A stretch of DNA of 64,000 nt from Candidatus Saccharimonadota bacterium (GCA_017480095.1 JAFVBG010000002.1:277393-341392), one strand, 5' to 3'. Numbered from the stretch's first letter, positions 6,743-15,110 are shown. A program made the numbers and translations. The notes: generated from the letters alone by a model not told the origin.

Positions 6743-8764
6743 ATGGGTCAAACAAGCAATAAACATTATCGGGTTGGTGAAAGTTCCGATGGCGACTTTC
6801 TCTCTCCCGCCATTGGGACTTTCACGAGTCCGATAAAGTTTTTGCCATATATGGTAGGCATCTTCGGCCTAGCTTTCTTTGCTTCCTGTATTACTGCCTC
6901 CATTATGACACCGGTGCAGAATAGTGATGCTACCACTGGTGTGAGCCTGAATAGTAATGCGGTGTCATACTTTGTAAATATTGCCTCCGCTACTAACGGT
7001 ACAGCCGGAGTGATTAGTAAAGACATCCAAGCTACTTATGCTGGTACACTCGGTACGATCGAAGACCAGCTGAGAATTACCTCCAATACCCCTCAAGGCT
7101 ATAAAGTCTATGTCAGTATGAATGGAACGGGAGAAACGGCACAGAGACTAGTTAATACTACCGATTCTTCCTATTACCTTAAGCCTATTGAAGGTAATGG
7201 CGTAATAGATACGTCTGCTGCAGCTTCTCTTGCTAATCCCGGCACACTCAGTGCTAACTCATGGGGAGTGGCGGTGAATAGCGCTTGGAACTCTGCTTTC
7301 GATAGCTCCTACAATACTATTACCCAGAATAGTAGATTTGCCCCAGTGCCAGTAAAGGGTGCAGAGGAACTACTAATAACTCAAGACGATACTACCACCA
7401 CCGAGACCCAGACCGATAACATTACCGTCTATTACGGCTACTACGCTAACTCGGCTTTACCTTCTGGAACCTACCAGAATACGGTACTTTATACGGCTTA
7501 TGCCGAAGCTACAGACCAAGAAGGCGGTATCGCTACCTATACGCCAGATGGTTTCAATTACAAGGATGGTGGGGAGATTACCTTTACCACTTCACTCTAT
7601 ACGGATAGGACGGTATCGGCTAGCGATGTTAGTGTCACGATTGGCGATAAGACTTGCGATAATATTGTAGTCTCGAAAGTAGGTGGCGGCAATGATTCTG
7701 TAACTATTACTTGTGATGCTCCAGCTCAAGATAGGCCTGGGGATTACCCGATTGCTATTGATATTGATAGATTTGCGCATCATTCGAGGACGAGTGTGTT
7801 TTATGATACGGATGGGATTACGGTTGGCGATACCACCTATAAAACGATGCAGGATATGAAACGAGTTGTTTCTGTTGGGGGAACGGAAAAATCTCTATGC
7901 CAAGCTTGGGCACCCACACCAGCGGCGTTTACTGGAGAGACAGTTTCATTAGACGAAGTTGGTGAAGACGAAGAACGTCCATATTCCATGGACACTACAA
8001 ATAATCTTGCTAAGTTTATCAACCAGAATGTACCAGAGACCACTCTGCGAGATGTGCGGGATAACAAATGGTATCTCATTCGCAAGTTGGCAGACGGAAA
8101 CTGCTGGATGGTGCAAAATCTCGACCTCGACCTCTCGACCGAAGTGGCCTTGACTTCTGAAACGAGTGATATTAATTCTACGAGTAGTTGGACACCAAGT
8201 GAGGATACGCAGACATTGGACAATTTTACAGGATGGGATAGGTTTAGTTTAGTGGAGGGAAGCCTTGACCCAGGTGAGGTTTATTCACCCCTTGGGGAGA
8301 GTACATGGCAAACATCTGGGGCATTATCAGAAGCAACTGGAAACTATTATAGTTTCAAAACTGTTACAGCTGGGGCAACACTGGGAGTAGGAGACTATTA
8401 TATAGACTCAATATGCTCTCGTGGATGGAAAATACCAGTTCGCGAAAGTAGTCCAGGCTATAGATATCTATTTGATGAGTATGGATTAAAATATCGTAAT
8501 AACTGGAACTCGACTCCAGTAGACGGTGAAGAGATAACTCTTAACGCTATAATTCGCTCTCCTTTTTCCATGAATTCTTTTGCTGGAAGGATAAACGGCG
8601 GAACGGCTATACTTGGACTGAGCTCCGCTATTCAAGCGTGGATTAATTCAGAGAATAATATTATAGCAATATTAGATGTCAACTATACCATAAACATAGT
8701 TGCCGCACTGACTTCAGGGTATCAAGTAGGACTAGGACCAACAGTTCGCTGCGTTTCCCAATAG
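6743..8764 (+). CDS. Large surface protein with FISUMP-type C-terminal domain
   Basis: About 673 residues starting at ATG 6743, behind the ribosome binding site AGAGGT; upstream in-frame codons lie in the terminator and are rejected. A membrane segment at about 36-55 (L-P-Y-M-V-G-I-F-G-L-A-F-F-A-S) acts as signal or anchor. A beta-rich domain of threonine- and asparagine-rich sequence follows (about 60-255). The C-terminal third has N-C-W-M-V-Q-N-L-D-L-D-L and C-S-R-G-W-K-I-P-V-R, the marks of the Fibrobacter major paralogous (FISUMP) domain, ending with V-R-C-V-S-Q. It is probably exposed at the surface and may mediate host contact. The leader RNA upstream may control it. Confidence 0.7.
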   Translation: MGQTSNKHYRVGESSDGDFLSPAIGTFTSPIKFLPYMVGIFGLAFFASCITASIMTPVQNSDATTGVSLNSNAVSYFVNIASATNGTAGVISKDIQATYAGTLGTIEDQLRITSNTPQGYKVYVSMNGTGETAQRLVNTTDSSYYLKPIEGNGVIDTSAAASLANPGTLSANSWGVAVNSAWNSAFDSSYNTITQNSRFAPVPVKGAEELLITQDDTTTTETQTDNITVYYGYYANSALPSGTYQNTVLYTAYAEATDQEGGIATYTPDGFNYKDGGEITFTTSLYTDRTVSASDVSVTIGDKTCDNIVVSKVGGGNDSVTITCDAPAQDRPGDYPIAIDIDRFAHHSRTSVFYDTDGITVGDTTYKTMQDMKRVVSVGGTEKSLCQAWAPTPAAFTGETVSLDEVGEDEERPYSMDTTNNLAKFINQNVPETTLRDVRDNKWYLIRKLADGNCWMVQNLDLDLSTEVALTSETSDINSTSSWTPSEDTQTLDNFTGWDRFSLVEGSLDPGEVYSPLGESTWQTSGALSEATGNYYSFKTVTAGATLGVGDYYIDSICSRGWKIPVRESSPGYRYLFDEYGLKYRNNWNSTPVDGEEITLNAIIRSPFSMNSFAGRINGGTAILGLSSAIQAWINSENNIIAILDVNYTINIVAALTSGYQVGLGPTVRCVSQ

Positions 8765-8794
8765 AATTATCTCATAAAAACAGGGAGGGTATGG

Positions 8795-8800
8795 TATAAT
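8795..8800 (+). promoter_or_regulatory. -10 box of mutM (short or no leader)
   Basis: Extended TGG-TATAAT nine bases before the mutM ATG at 8810, with no ribosome binding site between them. The purine-rich run GGGAGGG (8783-8789) lies upstream of the box and so would not be in the mRNA. Confidence 0.6.
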
Positions 8801-8809
8801 AAAGGTATT

Positions 8810-9751
8810 ATGCCAGAGTTGCCGGAAGTTGAGACGATAAAGCGCGGATTACAGGGGTTTTGCTTGAACAAAAAAATTGTTCGGGTAAAAAGTTACTGCG
8901 ATAAATCTTTAATCGGTCCGCGCGAGATTGCTGAGGGGAGAACGGTCGAGAAGTTTCGGCGGTTTGGCAAAGCATTGGTAGTAGATTTGTCTGAGGGGGT
9001 TTCGCTGATGGTTCATCTGAGGATGACAGGGCAACTTGTATGGGTTTCTTCTTCGGAAGAAGAAACCCAACAAGAAGAACCTAGTTCGATTTCAACATCG
9101 AAAAACGCGGTTTCCAATGTTGAAATAATTAAAAATTTGATAAAAAATCGGTTCGCTGGTGGACATCCAAGTGATAATTTTACAGATAAGTTGCCAAACA
9201 AGCAGACGCGGGTGGAGATTGAGTTTGAAGGCGGCGGTAAACTGTTCTTCAACGACCAGCGAAAGTTTGGATTCATTAAAATCTTGCCGACGGACGAGGT
9301 TTTGCAGGACAAGTTTATCGCTAGTCTAGCGCCAGAACCGTGGAAAATGGAGGCGGAGGATTTTTACCAGCGGTTGCAGCGGCATAAGAACTCGCCGATT
9401 AAAGCGGTAATTCTGGACCAGAAAGTAATTTGTGGATTGGGGAACATTTATGCGGACGAAGCACTGTTTTATGCGGGGATTCTGCCGACCAGAAAGGCGG
9501 GGGAAGTTTCCAAGACGGAAGCAAAATTACTACTAAAAGGCGCTTGCGAGGTGATGGAAAAATCCATCAATTCTGGCGGCAGCACGATGGCAACCTATGT
9601 CAAGGCAGATGGGACGAAAGGAGACTATTTGCGACTGTTTGCACAAGTGTTTCGGCGGGAAGGTGAGCCATGTAACCGTTGTGGCACAGAAATTATCAAG
9701 ACGAGAGTAGCAGGACGGGGGACGCACATTTGTCCGAGGTGTCAAAAATGA
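8810..9751 (+). CDS. mutM: Formamidopyrimidine-DNA glycosylase with an in-frame insertion
   Basis: 313 residues. The N-terminal M-P-E-L-P-E-V-E-T gives the catalytic proline and glutamate. The F-G-K-A-L strand supplies the conserved lysine, G-L-G-N-I-Y-A-D-E is the helix-two-turn-helix DNA contact, and a C-terminal zinc finger holds C-x2-C and C-x2-C with the conserved arginine. The enzyme excises 8-oxoguanine and formamidopyrimidines and nicks the strand. It is about 40 residues longer than usual: residues 78-131, between L-R-M-T-G-Q-L and the F-N-D-Q-R-K-F-G strand, are low-complexity, and their DNA holds two strong inverted repeats. All catalytic residues remain, so it is probably active. 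Confidence 0.93.
   Translation: MPELPEVETIKRGLQGFCLNKKIVRVKSYCDKSLIGPREIAEGRTVEKFRRFGKALVVDLSEGVSLMVHLRMTGQLVWVSSSEEETQQEEPSSISTSKNAVSNVEIIKNLIKNRFAGGHPSDNFTDKLPNKQTRVEIEFEGGGKLFFNDQRKFGFIKILPTDEVLQDKFIASLAPEPWKMEAEDFYQRLQRHKNSPIKAVILDQKVICGLGNIYADEALFYAGILPTRKAGEVSKTEAKLLLKGACEVMEKSINSGGSTMATYVKADGTKGDYLRLFAQVFRREGEPCNRCGTEIIKTRVAGRGTHICPRCQK
9042..9126. repeat. Two inverted repeats inside the mutM coding sequence
   Basis: A perfect palindrome has 13-base arms (9042-9054 and 9056-9068) around a single G. A second inverted repeat has 10-base arms, ATTTCAACAT (9089-9098) and ATGTTGAAAT (9117-9126). Both fall in the extra segment absent from typical MutM. Confidence 0.85.
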
Positions 9752-9789
9752 ATATAGCCAAGGACTTTTCGCGAGCAGGGAGGTAATAG

Positions 9790-10404
9790 GTGAGTTTTTA
9801 CGTGTTTTCGGGTAACGACCGGGTAAAGATTCAGGAGAAAATCCAGAAAATCTTAGGTGAGGATTATGAGATTTTTGAAGGTAATGCGCTGGATGCGACG
9901 AGTCTGATGGAAATATGTAGTGGCGCATCGTTGTTCGCGACGGAGCGGAAGATTTTGATTAAAGATCTAACGGTAAAAGGGAGTGAATTTAGTCCGTATG
10001 AGATTTTGAGCAAGTATGCTGATACTCCGCATACGATTGTAATCTGGGAAAGTACGACGTCGCTAAAAAAAGCGTTTAAAGATTTTTGTAAATTATCGCA
10101 GGTGAAGAAGGAAAAAATCGACGCCGTCGAAACGGTGGATAGGTTTGCGATTTTCAAGATTTTTGATAAGGCTTTGGTGGATGGGGAAACGGCGCTCAAA
10201 GAATACCGTGCACTAAAGAGTGACCCATATATGGCGGTAGGGGCGTTAGCGAGCTGGGCGGTGAATAAATATAAGTTTCGCTATGGCGAGCGAGAAAAAC
10301 GAATCGTAAAAGCCGTGGCGGAGCTGGATATGCAGACAAAAACGTTAAAAATCGCGCCAGAGCTGCTGGTGGAGGCATTTTTAGCGCGGGTGAATAAAAT
10401 ATAG
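9790..10404 (+). CDS. holA: DNA polymerase III delta subunit-like protein (short HolA)
   Basis: 204 residues, GTG start behind GGGAGGT. The sequence resembles the clamp-loader delta subunit: an N-terminal F-S-G-N-D-R segment, alternating strands and helices with S-L-F-A-T-E-R-K-I-L-I-K-D-L near 48-62, and a helical C-terminal collar-like region. Delta opens the sliding clamp during loading. Typical HolA has about 330 residues, so this is a reduced version that lacks part of the central domain, as in other small-genome lineages. Position directly upstream of rpsT matches the common holA-rpsT order, although here the two genes converge. Confidence 0.7.
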   Translation: MSFYVFSGNDRVKIQEKIQKILGEDYEIFEGNALDATSLMEICSGASLFATERKILIKDLTVKGSEFSPYEILSKYADTPHTIVIWESTTSLKKAFKDFCKLSQVKKEKIDAVETVDRFAIFKIFDKALVDGETALKEYRALKSDPYMAVGALASWAVNKYKFRYGEREKRIVKAVAELDMQTKTLKIAPELLVEAFLARVNKI

Positions 10405-10406
10405 CA

Positions 10407-10433
10407 TTAGCACTTTAATGGTGAGAGTGCTAA
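10407..10433. promoter_or_regulatory. CIRCE element (HrcA operator) without an adjacent heat-shock gene
   Basis: TTAGCACTT (10407-10415), nine-base spacer, GAGTGCTAA (10425-10433). This is the CIRCE consensus TTAGCACTC-N9-GAGTGCTAA with one mismatch. It lies in the 121-bp gap between the 3' ends of holA and rpsT; no groES, groEL, dnaK or hrcA is nearby. A possible -10 (TAAAAT, 10395-10400) precedes it. Confidence 0.8.
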
Positions 10434-10445
10434 TAACAGGGGTGA

Positions 10446-10470
10446 AAAATATGGCGCAAGGCCATATTTT
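10446..10470 (+). terminator. Hairpin downstream of the CIRCE element, likely holA terminator
   Basis: Perfect 10-bp stem AAAATATGGC (10446-10455) with GCCATATTTT (10461-10470), loop gcaag, ending in four T. It would stop holA transcripts and any short transcript started at the CIRCE site. A 13-codon ORF from ATG 10451 is also present but cannot be supported as a gene. Confidence 0.6.
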
Positions 10471-10491
10471 AGTGTGTGAGGTGGGGTTTTG

Positions 10492-10519
10492 AAAAAATCA
10501 CGAGCGTGGGGCTCGTGAT
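10492..10519 (-). terminator. rpsT terminator
   Basis: On the minus strand, stem ATCACGAGC/GCTCGTGAT (10497-10505 with 10511-10519) followed by a run of T. It lies just after the rpsT stop. Confidence 0.85.
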
Positions 10520-10525
10520 CTTGGG

Positions 10526-10912
10526 CTATTTTTTAGTAGAAGTCTTAGCAGTCTTCTTTGCAGTGGTTTTTGTTGCGGTTTTCTTAGCAGCGGTAGCTTT
10601 CTTCGCAGGAGCCTTCTTTGCGGTCTCGGCTTTGGCGGCTGGCTTGGCAGCTTTCTTGGCGGTGGACTTGATAGAGAGGGACTTGGCAAGCTTCATCAAG
10701 CTAGACTTGCGGCGAGAAGCGGTGTTCTTCTTGATGAGACCTTTCTTTGCGGCTTTATCATATTCAGACTGGGCTTTGCGGAGATTTTCCTCAGTCGGGT
10801 TGGCTTTGAACTCTTTGAGCGTAGCCTTAATCGTGCGCTTAATCTGCTGATTCTTAGCAGTGCGCTTCACACTCTGACGAGCAGCTTTCTTTGCAGACTT
10901 AATAATCGGCAT
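10526..10912 (-). CDS. rpsT: 30S ribosomal protein S20 with long Ala/Lys tail
   Basis: 128 residues. The first 85 follow S20: M-P-I-I-K-S-A-K-K-A-A-R-Q-S, then N-x2-I-K-R-T-I-K-A and A-S-R-R-K-S-S-L. S20 binds 16S rRNA early in 30S assembly. The normal length is about 88; here some 40 extra residues, almost only alanine, lysine and threonine, resemble a histone-H1-like tail and could bind nucleic acid nonspecifically. The gene is transcribed alone on the minus strand and ends in a strong terminator. Confidence 0.93.
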   Translation of the reverse strand: MPIIKSAKKAARQSVKRTAKNQQIKRTIKATLKEFKANPTEENLRKAQSEYDKAAKKGLIKKNTASRRKSSLMKLAKSLSIKSTAKKAAKPAAKAETAKKAPAKKATAAKKTATKTTAKKTAKTSTKK

Positions 10913-10987
10913 TTATCTTCCTATAGAATTAAATTATTGTAATTTTCTTTATTATACACCAAGATGGGATTTTTGTAAAGAGGGAAA

Positions 10988-11485
10988 TTAAGGGGTGAGA
11001 AAAGTGGTAATCTGTTTAACTAGAGTGTCAAAAGTGTAGGTACTTAGCTCACCAATGAGGCGGACGGAGGATATGTGATCGGAGACGACAATACGGATAT
11101 TTGGGATGGCAACATAGTAGGCGTGCCCATCAACAGTGATTGGTGGATACAGAGAAGAGTAGCGCGGATTGTCAAAAAGGGGAACGATGGCGACATATTT
11201 TGAAGAGAGGCGTTTCAAGATTAAACCTGGATGCGAAATAATCCCGTAAACATCAGGATATTTTCTGGAGCGGTCTGAGGTGAGCCAGGCAACTTGGCCA
11301 GCGGAAAGTTGCGCGATGGAAGTAAGAGGCATAGACGAAGATTTAGTGGAGGTATTCTTGTTGGTCGTCTGTGAAGTGTGTCTGGAGGAAGACGTTGGTG
11401 GTTCCACTCGCGCACTGAGCTGGAGAAGGCTGAACTCAATACTGGTTAGCTCATAATCTGTTGGAATTGTAGGTGGATTAAACAT
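10988..11485 (-). CDS. Hypothetical protein, possible CcdB/MazF-fold protein
   Basis: 165 residues from ATG 11485, preceded by AGAAGG and a TATAAT box on the minus strand (11511-11516). The first 60 residues are serine/threonine-rich and probably disordered. The rest has A-G-Q-V-A-W-L, a strand V-A-I-V-P-L-F, and an ending I-R-I-V-V-S-D-H-I-S-S-V-R-L-I-G-E-L, then a helix ending T-T-F-L. This order resembles the SH3-like barrel of MazF/PemK/CcdB toxins, in which D-Q-I-x2-V-x-K-x-R-L comes near the end. No antitoxin is visible next to it; the divergent gene is a DHH-like protein. The fold call is inference. An upstream palindrome may be its operator. Confidence 0.45.
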   Translation of the reverse strand: MFNPPTIPTDYELTSIEFSLLQLSARVEPPTSSSRHTSQTTNKNTSTKSSSMPLTSIAQLSAGQVAWLTSDRSRKYPDVYGIISHPGLILKRLSSKYVAIVPLFDNPRYSSLYPPITVDGHAYYVAIPNIRIVVSDHISSVRLIGELSTYTFDTLVKQITTFLTP

Positions 11486-11553
11486 GATTTTTTGTACCTT
11501 CTGGTAGGATATTATAGCGTACCACAGCTTAAACTGAGGGGCTAAAAATCGAG

Positions 11554-11576
11554 TTATGCGACATTCTGTTGCATAA
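11554..11576. promoter_or_regulatory. Interrupted palindrome in the divergent promoter region
   Basis: TTATGC-g-ACA-ttc-TGT-t-GCATAA: nine paired bases per arm around a 3-base centre. It sits between the promoter of the CcdB/MazF-like gene (-) and that of the DHH-like gene (+; TTTACA 11600, TAGACT 11623). It has the form of a dimeric repressor operator. Confidence 0.45.
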
Positions 11577-11652
11577 GTTGAAAAAATAGTGAAAAAAGGT
11601 TTACATTTTACCATAAGTATGATAGACTAAAGAAAAGTAGGCAAAAATAAAA

Positions 11653-14334
11653 ATGCAGAATCAAGGTCAGCAATTTGGAACACCGATGAGCCCGATGGGT
11701 AATGGGGTGGGCGTTGGTGCGCCGATGAATGGTGGGGGCGGGATGCCTGGTGTGCAAGGGGGAGCGCCTGCTGTGCCGAGCGGAATCGTGCCACGACCGA
11801 TTAATAATATGGCATCAAACGTGGCGACGAAGATTGAACAATCTTCAAATATCCTCGTAGCCTTATCTAAAGACCCAAGTGTAGATGAAATATCGGCAGC
11901 GCTTGGTCTCACGATGTTGCTCGATGGCATGGGGAAACACGTGACAGCGATTTACTCCGGTAGGACGCCAAATGCGATTAGATTTTTGAAACCAGAAAAG
12001 ACTTTTGAGACTAATGCCAACAGCTTGCAAGATTTTATTATTGCCCTGAATAAAGACAAGGCAGACCATCTACGCTATAAGGTGGATGGGGATTTTGTCA
12101 AAGTATATATTACACCGTATAAAACCACGATTACAGAGAGAGATTTGGAGTTCTCGCACGGTGATTTCAATGTGGATTTGGTAGTCTCGCTAGGGGTGGA
12201 GACCGAGGGGGAGCTAGACGCCGCCTTAGCAGAGCATGGTCGAATTATGCATGACGCGGGTTCGATTAATATCACGATTGAACCATCTGGAAAGTTTGCC
12301 GAGATGGAATGGAGCGAGCCGGGGGCAAGCTCCGTCTGTGAGATGGTGACAAAGTTGACCGAGCAGTTTAGAAACCGTCCAGCTTTGACTCAAGAGGTTG
12401 CGACGGCACTCTTGACGGGAATTGTCTCGAATACGGATAGATTTATGAATGAAAAGACAACGCCAGAGGTGATGGGTGTGGCGTCGAAGTTGATGCAGGC
12501 GGGAGCAAATCAGATGCTAATCTCGATGAACATCTCGAAGGATAAGGGGCCGATGAAGATGGGGGCGCAGAGCGAAGAGAAGAGTGAAGATGAGAAAAAG
12601 GGTGAACCAGAGACTGATGCTGAAAATGAGCAAAAGATTGAAGAAGAGTTGGCGAAGCCTTTGAAACATAAGGATGAAAAAGAAATTCCTGCCGAGAAGT
12701 CGGACGAGAAGAAGCCTGAAGAAAAAACTGAGGAGAAGTCTGAGGAAGAGCGCTCTAAAGAAGCCAAAGAGCTAGATGATTTGGCGGCCAGCGTAGTAGC
12801 GGCGGCAGAAGAAAGTGCCGAGAAGATGCCAGGGAAAGTGCCAGATAGCTCGCCAAGACTGGAGATCGAGGGGGAGAAAGAGAAGCCTGAAGAAAAATCC
12901 GAAGAAGAACCGTCTGAAGAGAAAGAAGAGGCGGACGACGAAGAGGACTCTAAGTCAAAAGAGCTTTTGGATGAGCAGAGTTTTGAAGATAAGATTATGG
13001 CGGAACGTGAAGCGGCCAACAAATTTGGTGAAGGCTTGCCAAACGCACCAAAAGAGCATAAGATTCCAGGCTCTAGCAACGTAAACGAGAGTGATGAAAG
13101 CGAAAAAAAGGAAGACGCTAGGCTTTTGACGCGTGAGAAGTTTGACGAGGACGAAGAGGAAAAGTCTGAAGATTCTGAGAAGGCAGAAGAGAAGAAAGAA
13201 AAAGATTTGTCTGCCGAAGAAGAGCTAGATAAGATGGTCTCTCAGAATATGGGGGTGGGTGGCCAGTCGAGTGGTGGTGTGATGAACGAGCTGAAAATGA
13301 TGGGGGCGATGCCAGCCGACCAGATGAAGAACATGATGGGCGAAATGCCGACGCCACTGAAAGGTAGTACACGACTTGACACGACTGGGGCGGCAAATGT
13401 GCGTGACCTGGCCAAGCTGAAGAAGGGCGTAGTCTTGACCGAGGAGATGGATGCTGAAGATGTCTTAGGTGAAGAATCGGCAGCGGCGAGTGAGAAGGTG
13501 CTAAACTCGGATATTTACCCAGAAATTCACGATTTGCCAGAGAACCCAGAGATTAAGCCGACTAGGCCGAAGGATTATGGCGCGATGATGGATTCAGCAT
13601 TGGCGGAGCCGCTTCCGGGGATGACTAATTCAAACTCGTCTCAATCGCCGATTGTGCAAGCTCCAGTAGCGCAGGGGCCAAGTTTGCAAGGACTTCAGAA
13701 TTTGTTGAACCCAGCGGCGCAGATGGCTCCGCAAGTGGCGAACCAGCCAGAGGCTAACCACATCCCGACGATGGAATATATTCCAGACACTCCGACTGGA
13801 GTTGAGAATCCAGCTCAGATGAATGGGCAGTATTTGGCGGCACCGCAGCAGATGCTAAATCCGCAGATGATGGCTCAGCCGATGCAACCTTCCCAGATGT
13901 CAATGATGCAACAGCCGATGATGAGTCAGCCATTGACGCCGCAACAGTTGGCAATGCAGGTGATGTCGCAGATGTCACCGACTCAGCAGGGGACGCAACA
14001 AGCACAACCAGTGATGACGCCGGCGCCACAAGGTTCGGGGATGAACGGCAACTTGCCAATGCCAGATATTAATTTCCCAGCGCCACCAGCGCCACCAGTA
14101 GATTTCTCGCAGATGATGCCACCAACGATGGATGGTTCAATGCCAATGCAACAGCCGATGATGCAACCGCAGATGCCGATGCAAGAGATGCCACAACAGT
14201 CGATGCAACAACCGATGATGCAACAACCAGCACAGCAAATGCCGCAAATGCAACAACCGGCACAAAATAGTATGACGGCGGGGCAACTGGTGCAACAAAA
14301 TGACCCTTCGGCATTTCGTATTCCAGGAATGTAG
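11653..14334 (+). CDS. DHH-like protein with degenerate active site and long disordered tail
   Basis: 893 residues. After a glycine/proline-rich start, residues about 50-300 follow the DHH/NrnA fold: V-D-E-I-S-A-A-L-G-L-x3-L-x2-M-G, I-R-F-L, D-L-V-V-S-L-G, S-V-C-E-M-V, and A-L-L-T-G-I-V-S-N-T-D-R-F. The metal ligands are mostly lost: motif I lacks His, and the D-H-H position reads I-T-I-E-P. It is therefore probably not a phosphodiesterase, and may bind nucleotide or act as a scaffold. Residues about 300-540 are acidic and lysine/glutamate-rich; the last 270 are Gln/Met/Pro-rich repeats. No membrane segment is seen. It lies between an operator-like palindrome and truB. Confidence 0.6.
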   Translation: MQNQGQQFGTPMSPMGNGVGVGAPMNGGGGMPGVQGGAPAVPSGIVPRPINNMASNVATKIEQSSNILVALSKDPSVDEISAALGLTMLLDGMGKHVTAIYSGRTPNAIRFLKPEKTFETNANSLQDFIIALNKDKADHLRYKVDGDFVKVYITPYKTTITERDLEFSHGDFNVDLVVSLGVETEGELDAALAEHGRIMHDAGSINITIEPSGKFAEMEWSEPGASSVCEMVTKLTEQFRNRPALTQEVATALLTGIVSNTDRFMNEKTTPEVMGVASKLMQAGANQMLISMNISKDKGPMKMGAQSEEKSEDEKKGEPETDAENEQKIEEELAKPLKHKDEKEIPAEKSDEKKPEEKTEEKSEEERSKEAKELDDLAASVVAAAEESAEKMPGKVPDSSPRLEIEGEKEKPEEKSEEEPSEEKEEADDEEDSKSKELLDEQSFEDKIMAEREAANKFGEGLPNAPKEHKIPGSSNVNESDESEKKEDARLLTREKFDEDEEEKSEDSEKAEEKKEKDLSAEEELDKMVSQNMGVGGQSSGGVMNELKMMGAMPADQMKNMMGEMPTPLKGSTRLDTTGAANVRDLAKLKKGVVLTEEMDAEDVLGEESAAASEKVLNSDIYPEIHDLPENPEIKPTRPKDYGAMMDSALAEPLPGMTNSNSSQSPIVQAPVAQGPSLQGLQNLLNPAAQMAPQVANQPEANHIPTMEYIPDTPTGVENPAQMNGQYLAAPQQMLNPQMMAQPMQPSQMSMMQQPMMSQPLTPQQLAMQVMSQMSPTQQGTQQAQPVMTPAPQGSGMNGNLPMPDINFPAPPAPPVDFSQMMPPTMDGSMPMQQPMMQPQMPMQEMPQQSMQQPMMQQPAQQMPQMQQPAQNSMTAGQLVQQNDPSAFRIPGM

Positions 14335-14340
14335 TATAAT
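14335..14340 (+). promoter_or_regulatory. -10 box of truB (leaderless)
   Basis: TATAAT overlaps the end of the DHH-like gene (its TAG lies at 14332-14334). Seven bases separate it from the truB ATG at 14348, with no ribosome binding site. Confidence 0.6.
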
Positions 14341-14347
14341 ATAGGGT

Positions 14348-15037
14348 ATGATACTTTTAGTTGATAAACCTGCTGGGATGACTTCGTTTGGGGTAGTGGC
14401 AAGATTACGAAGAGTCGTGACGGAGAAGAGAAAGATTGAGGCAATTCGGAAAGGCGAGACGCCACCGAAGCGGGAGAAGGTTGGGCATACTGGTACGCTA
14501 GACCCGTTTGCGACGGGACTTTTGATTGTGATGACGGGGAAAGACACGAAGAAATGCCAGGAGTATCTGAAGAAAGATAAAACCTACGAAGCGACAATTT
14601 GCCTAGGCAAAACTTCGACTACCGGAGATGTTGAGGGAGAGATTACGGAGATTTCGGATGTGAAACCGAGTAAGGCAGAAGTCGAAAAGGCTGTGCAGAG
14701 TTTTCAGGGGAAAATTACGCAGAAATTGCCGGCTTACTCGGCGGTAAAGGTGGATGGGGAAAGAGCGTATAAATTAGCACGAAGAGGCGTGGAAGTGGAG
14801 ATGCCAGAGCGCGAGGTGGAAGTTTATGCGATTGAAGTTCTAGACTATAATTATCCAGAGTTAAAGATTCGAGCGCACGTTTCGAGTGGGACATATATTC
14901 GGACATTAGGTGAAGACATTGGTAAAAAACTGGGTGTGGGCGGATATTTGACGGCACTCAGGCGGACAAAGACTGGGATTTATGGCATCGAGAATGCGGA
15001 AGAACTTGATGTCTTGATGGAAAAACTAGCAAAATAG
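14348..15037 (+). CDS. truB: tRNA pseudouridine-55 synthase
   Basis: 229 residues. G-H-T-G-T-L-D-P-F-A-T-G at 46-57 holds the catalytic aspartate (52). L-P-A-Y-S-A-V-K-V-D-G-x-R-A-Y-x-L-A-R and S-S-G-T-Y-I-R-T-L are the other conserved TruB motifs. The enzyme makes pseudouridine 55 in the T-loop of tRNAs. It is shorter than E. coli TruB (314) because the C-terminal PUA domain is absent, which is common in small genomes. A 20-residue charged insert separates motif I (K-P-x-G-x-T-S) from the catalytic motif. A weak hairpin and T-run (15051-15070) follow. Confidence 0.92.
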   Translation: MILLVDKPAGMTSFGVVARLRRVVTEKRKIEAIRKGETPPKREKVGHTGTLDPFATGLLIVMTGKDTKKCQEYLKKDKTYEATICLGKTSTTGDVEGEITEISDVKPSKAEVEKAVQSFQGKITQKLPAYSAVKVDGERAYKLARRGVEVEMPEREVEVYAIEVLDYNYPELKIRAHVSSGTYIRTLGEDIGKKLGVGGYLTALRRTKTGIYGIENAEELDVLMEKLAK

Positions 15038-15110
15038 TTAGAGTGTCATACAAAAGGCTTTTGCTTTTTATCGACTTGGTGTATAATATAGATATATTTT
15101 AGGAGGTAAA

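Noticed and set aside
12510..13079. 189-residue minus-strand ORF
   Set aside because: Serine-rich shadow of the acidic, codon-biased tail of the DHH-like gene; no promoter or ribosome binding site.
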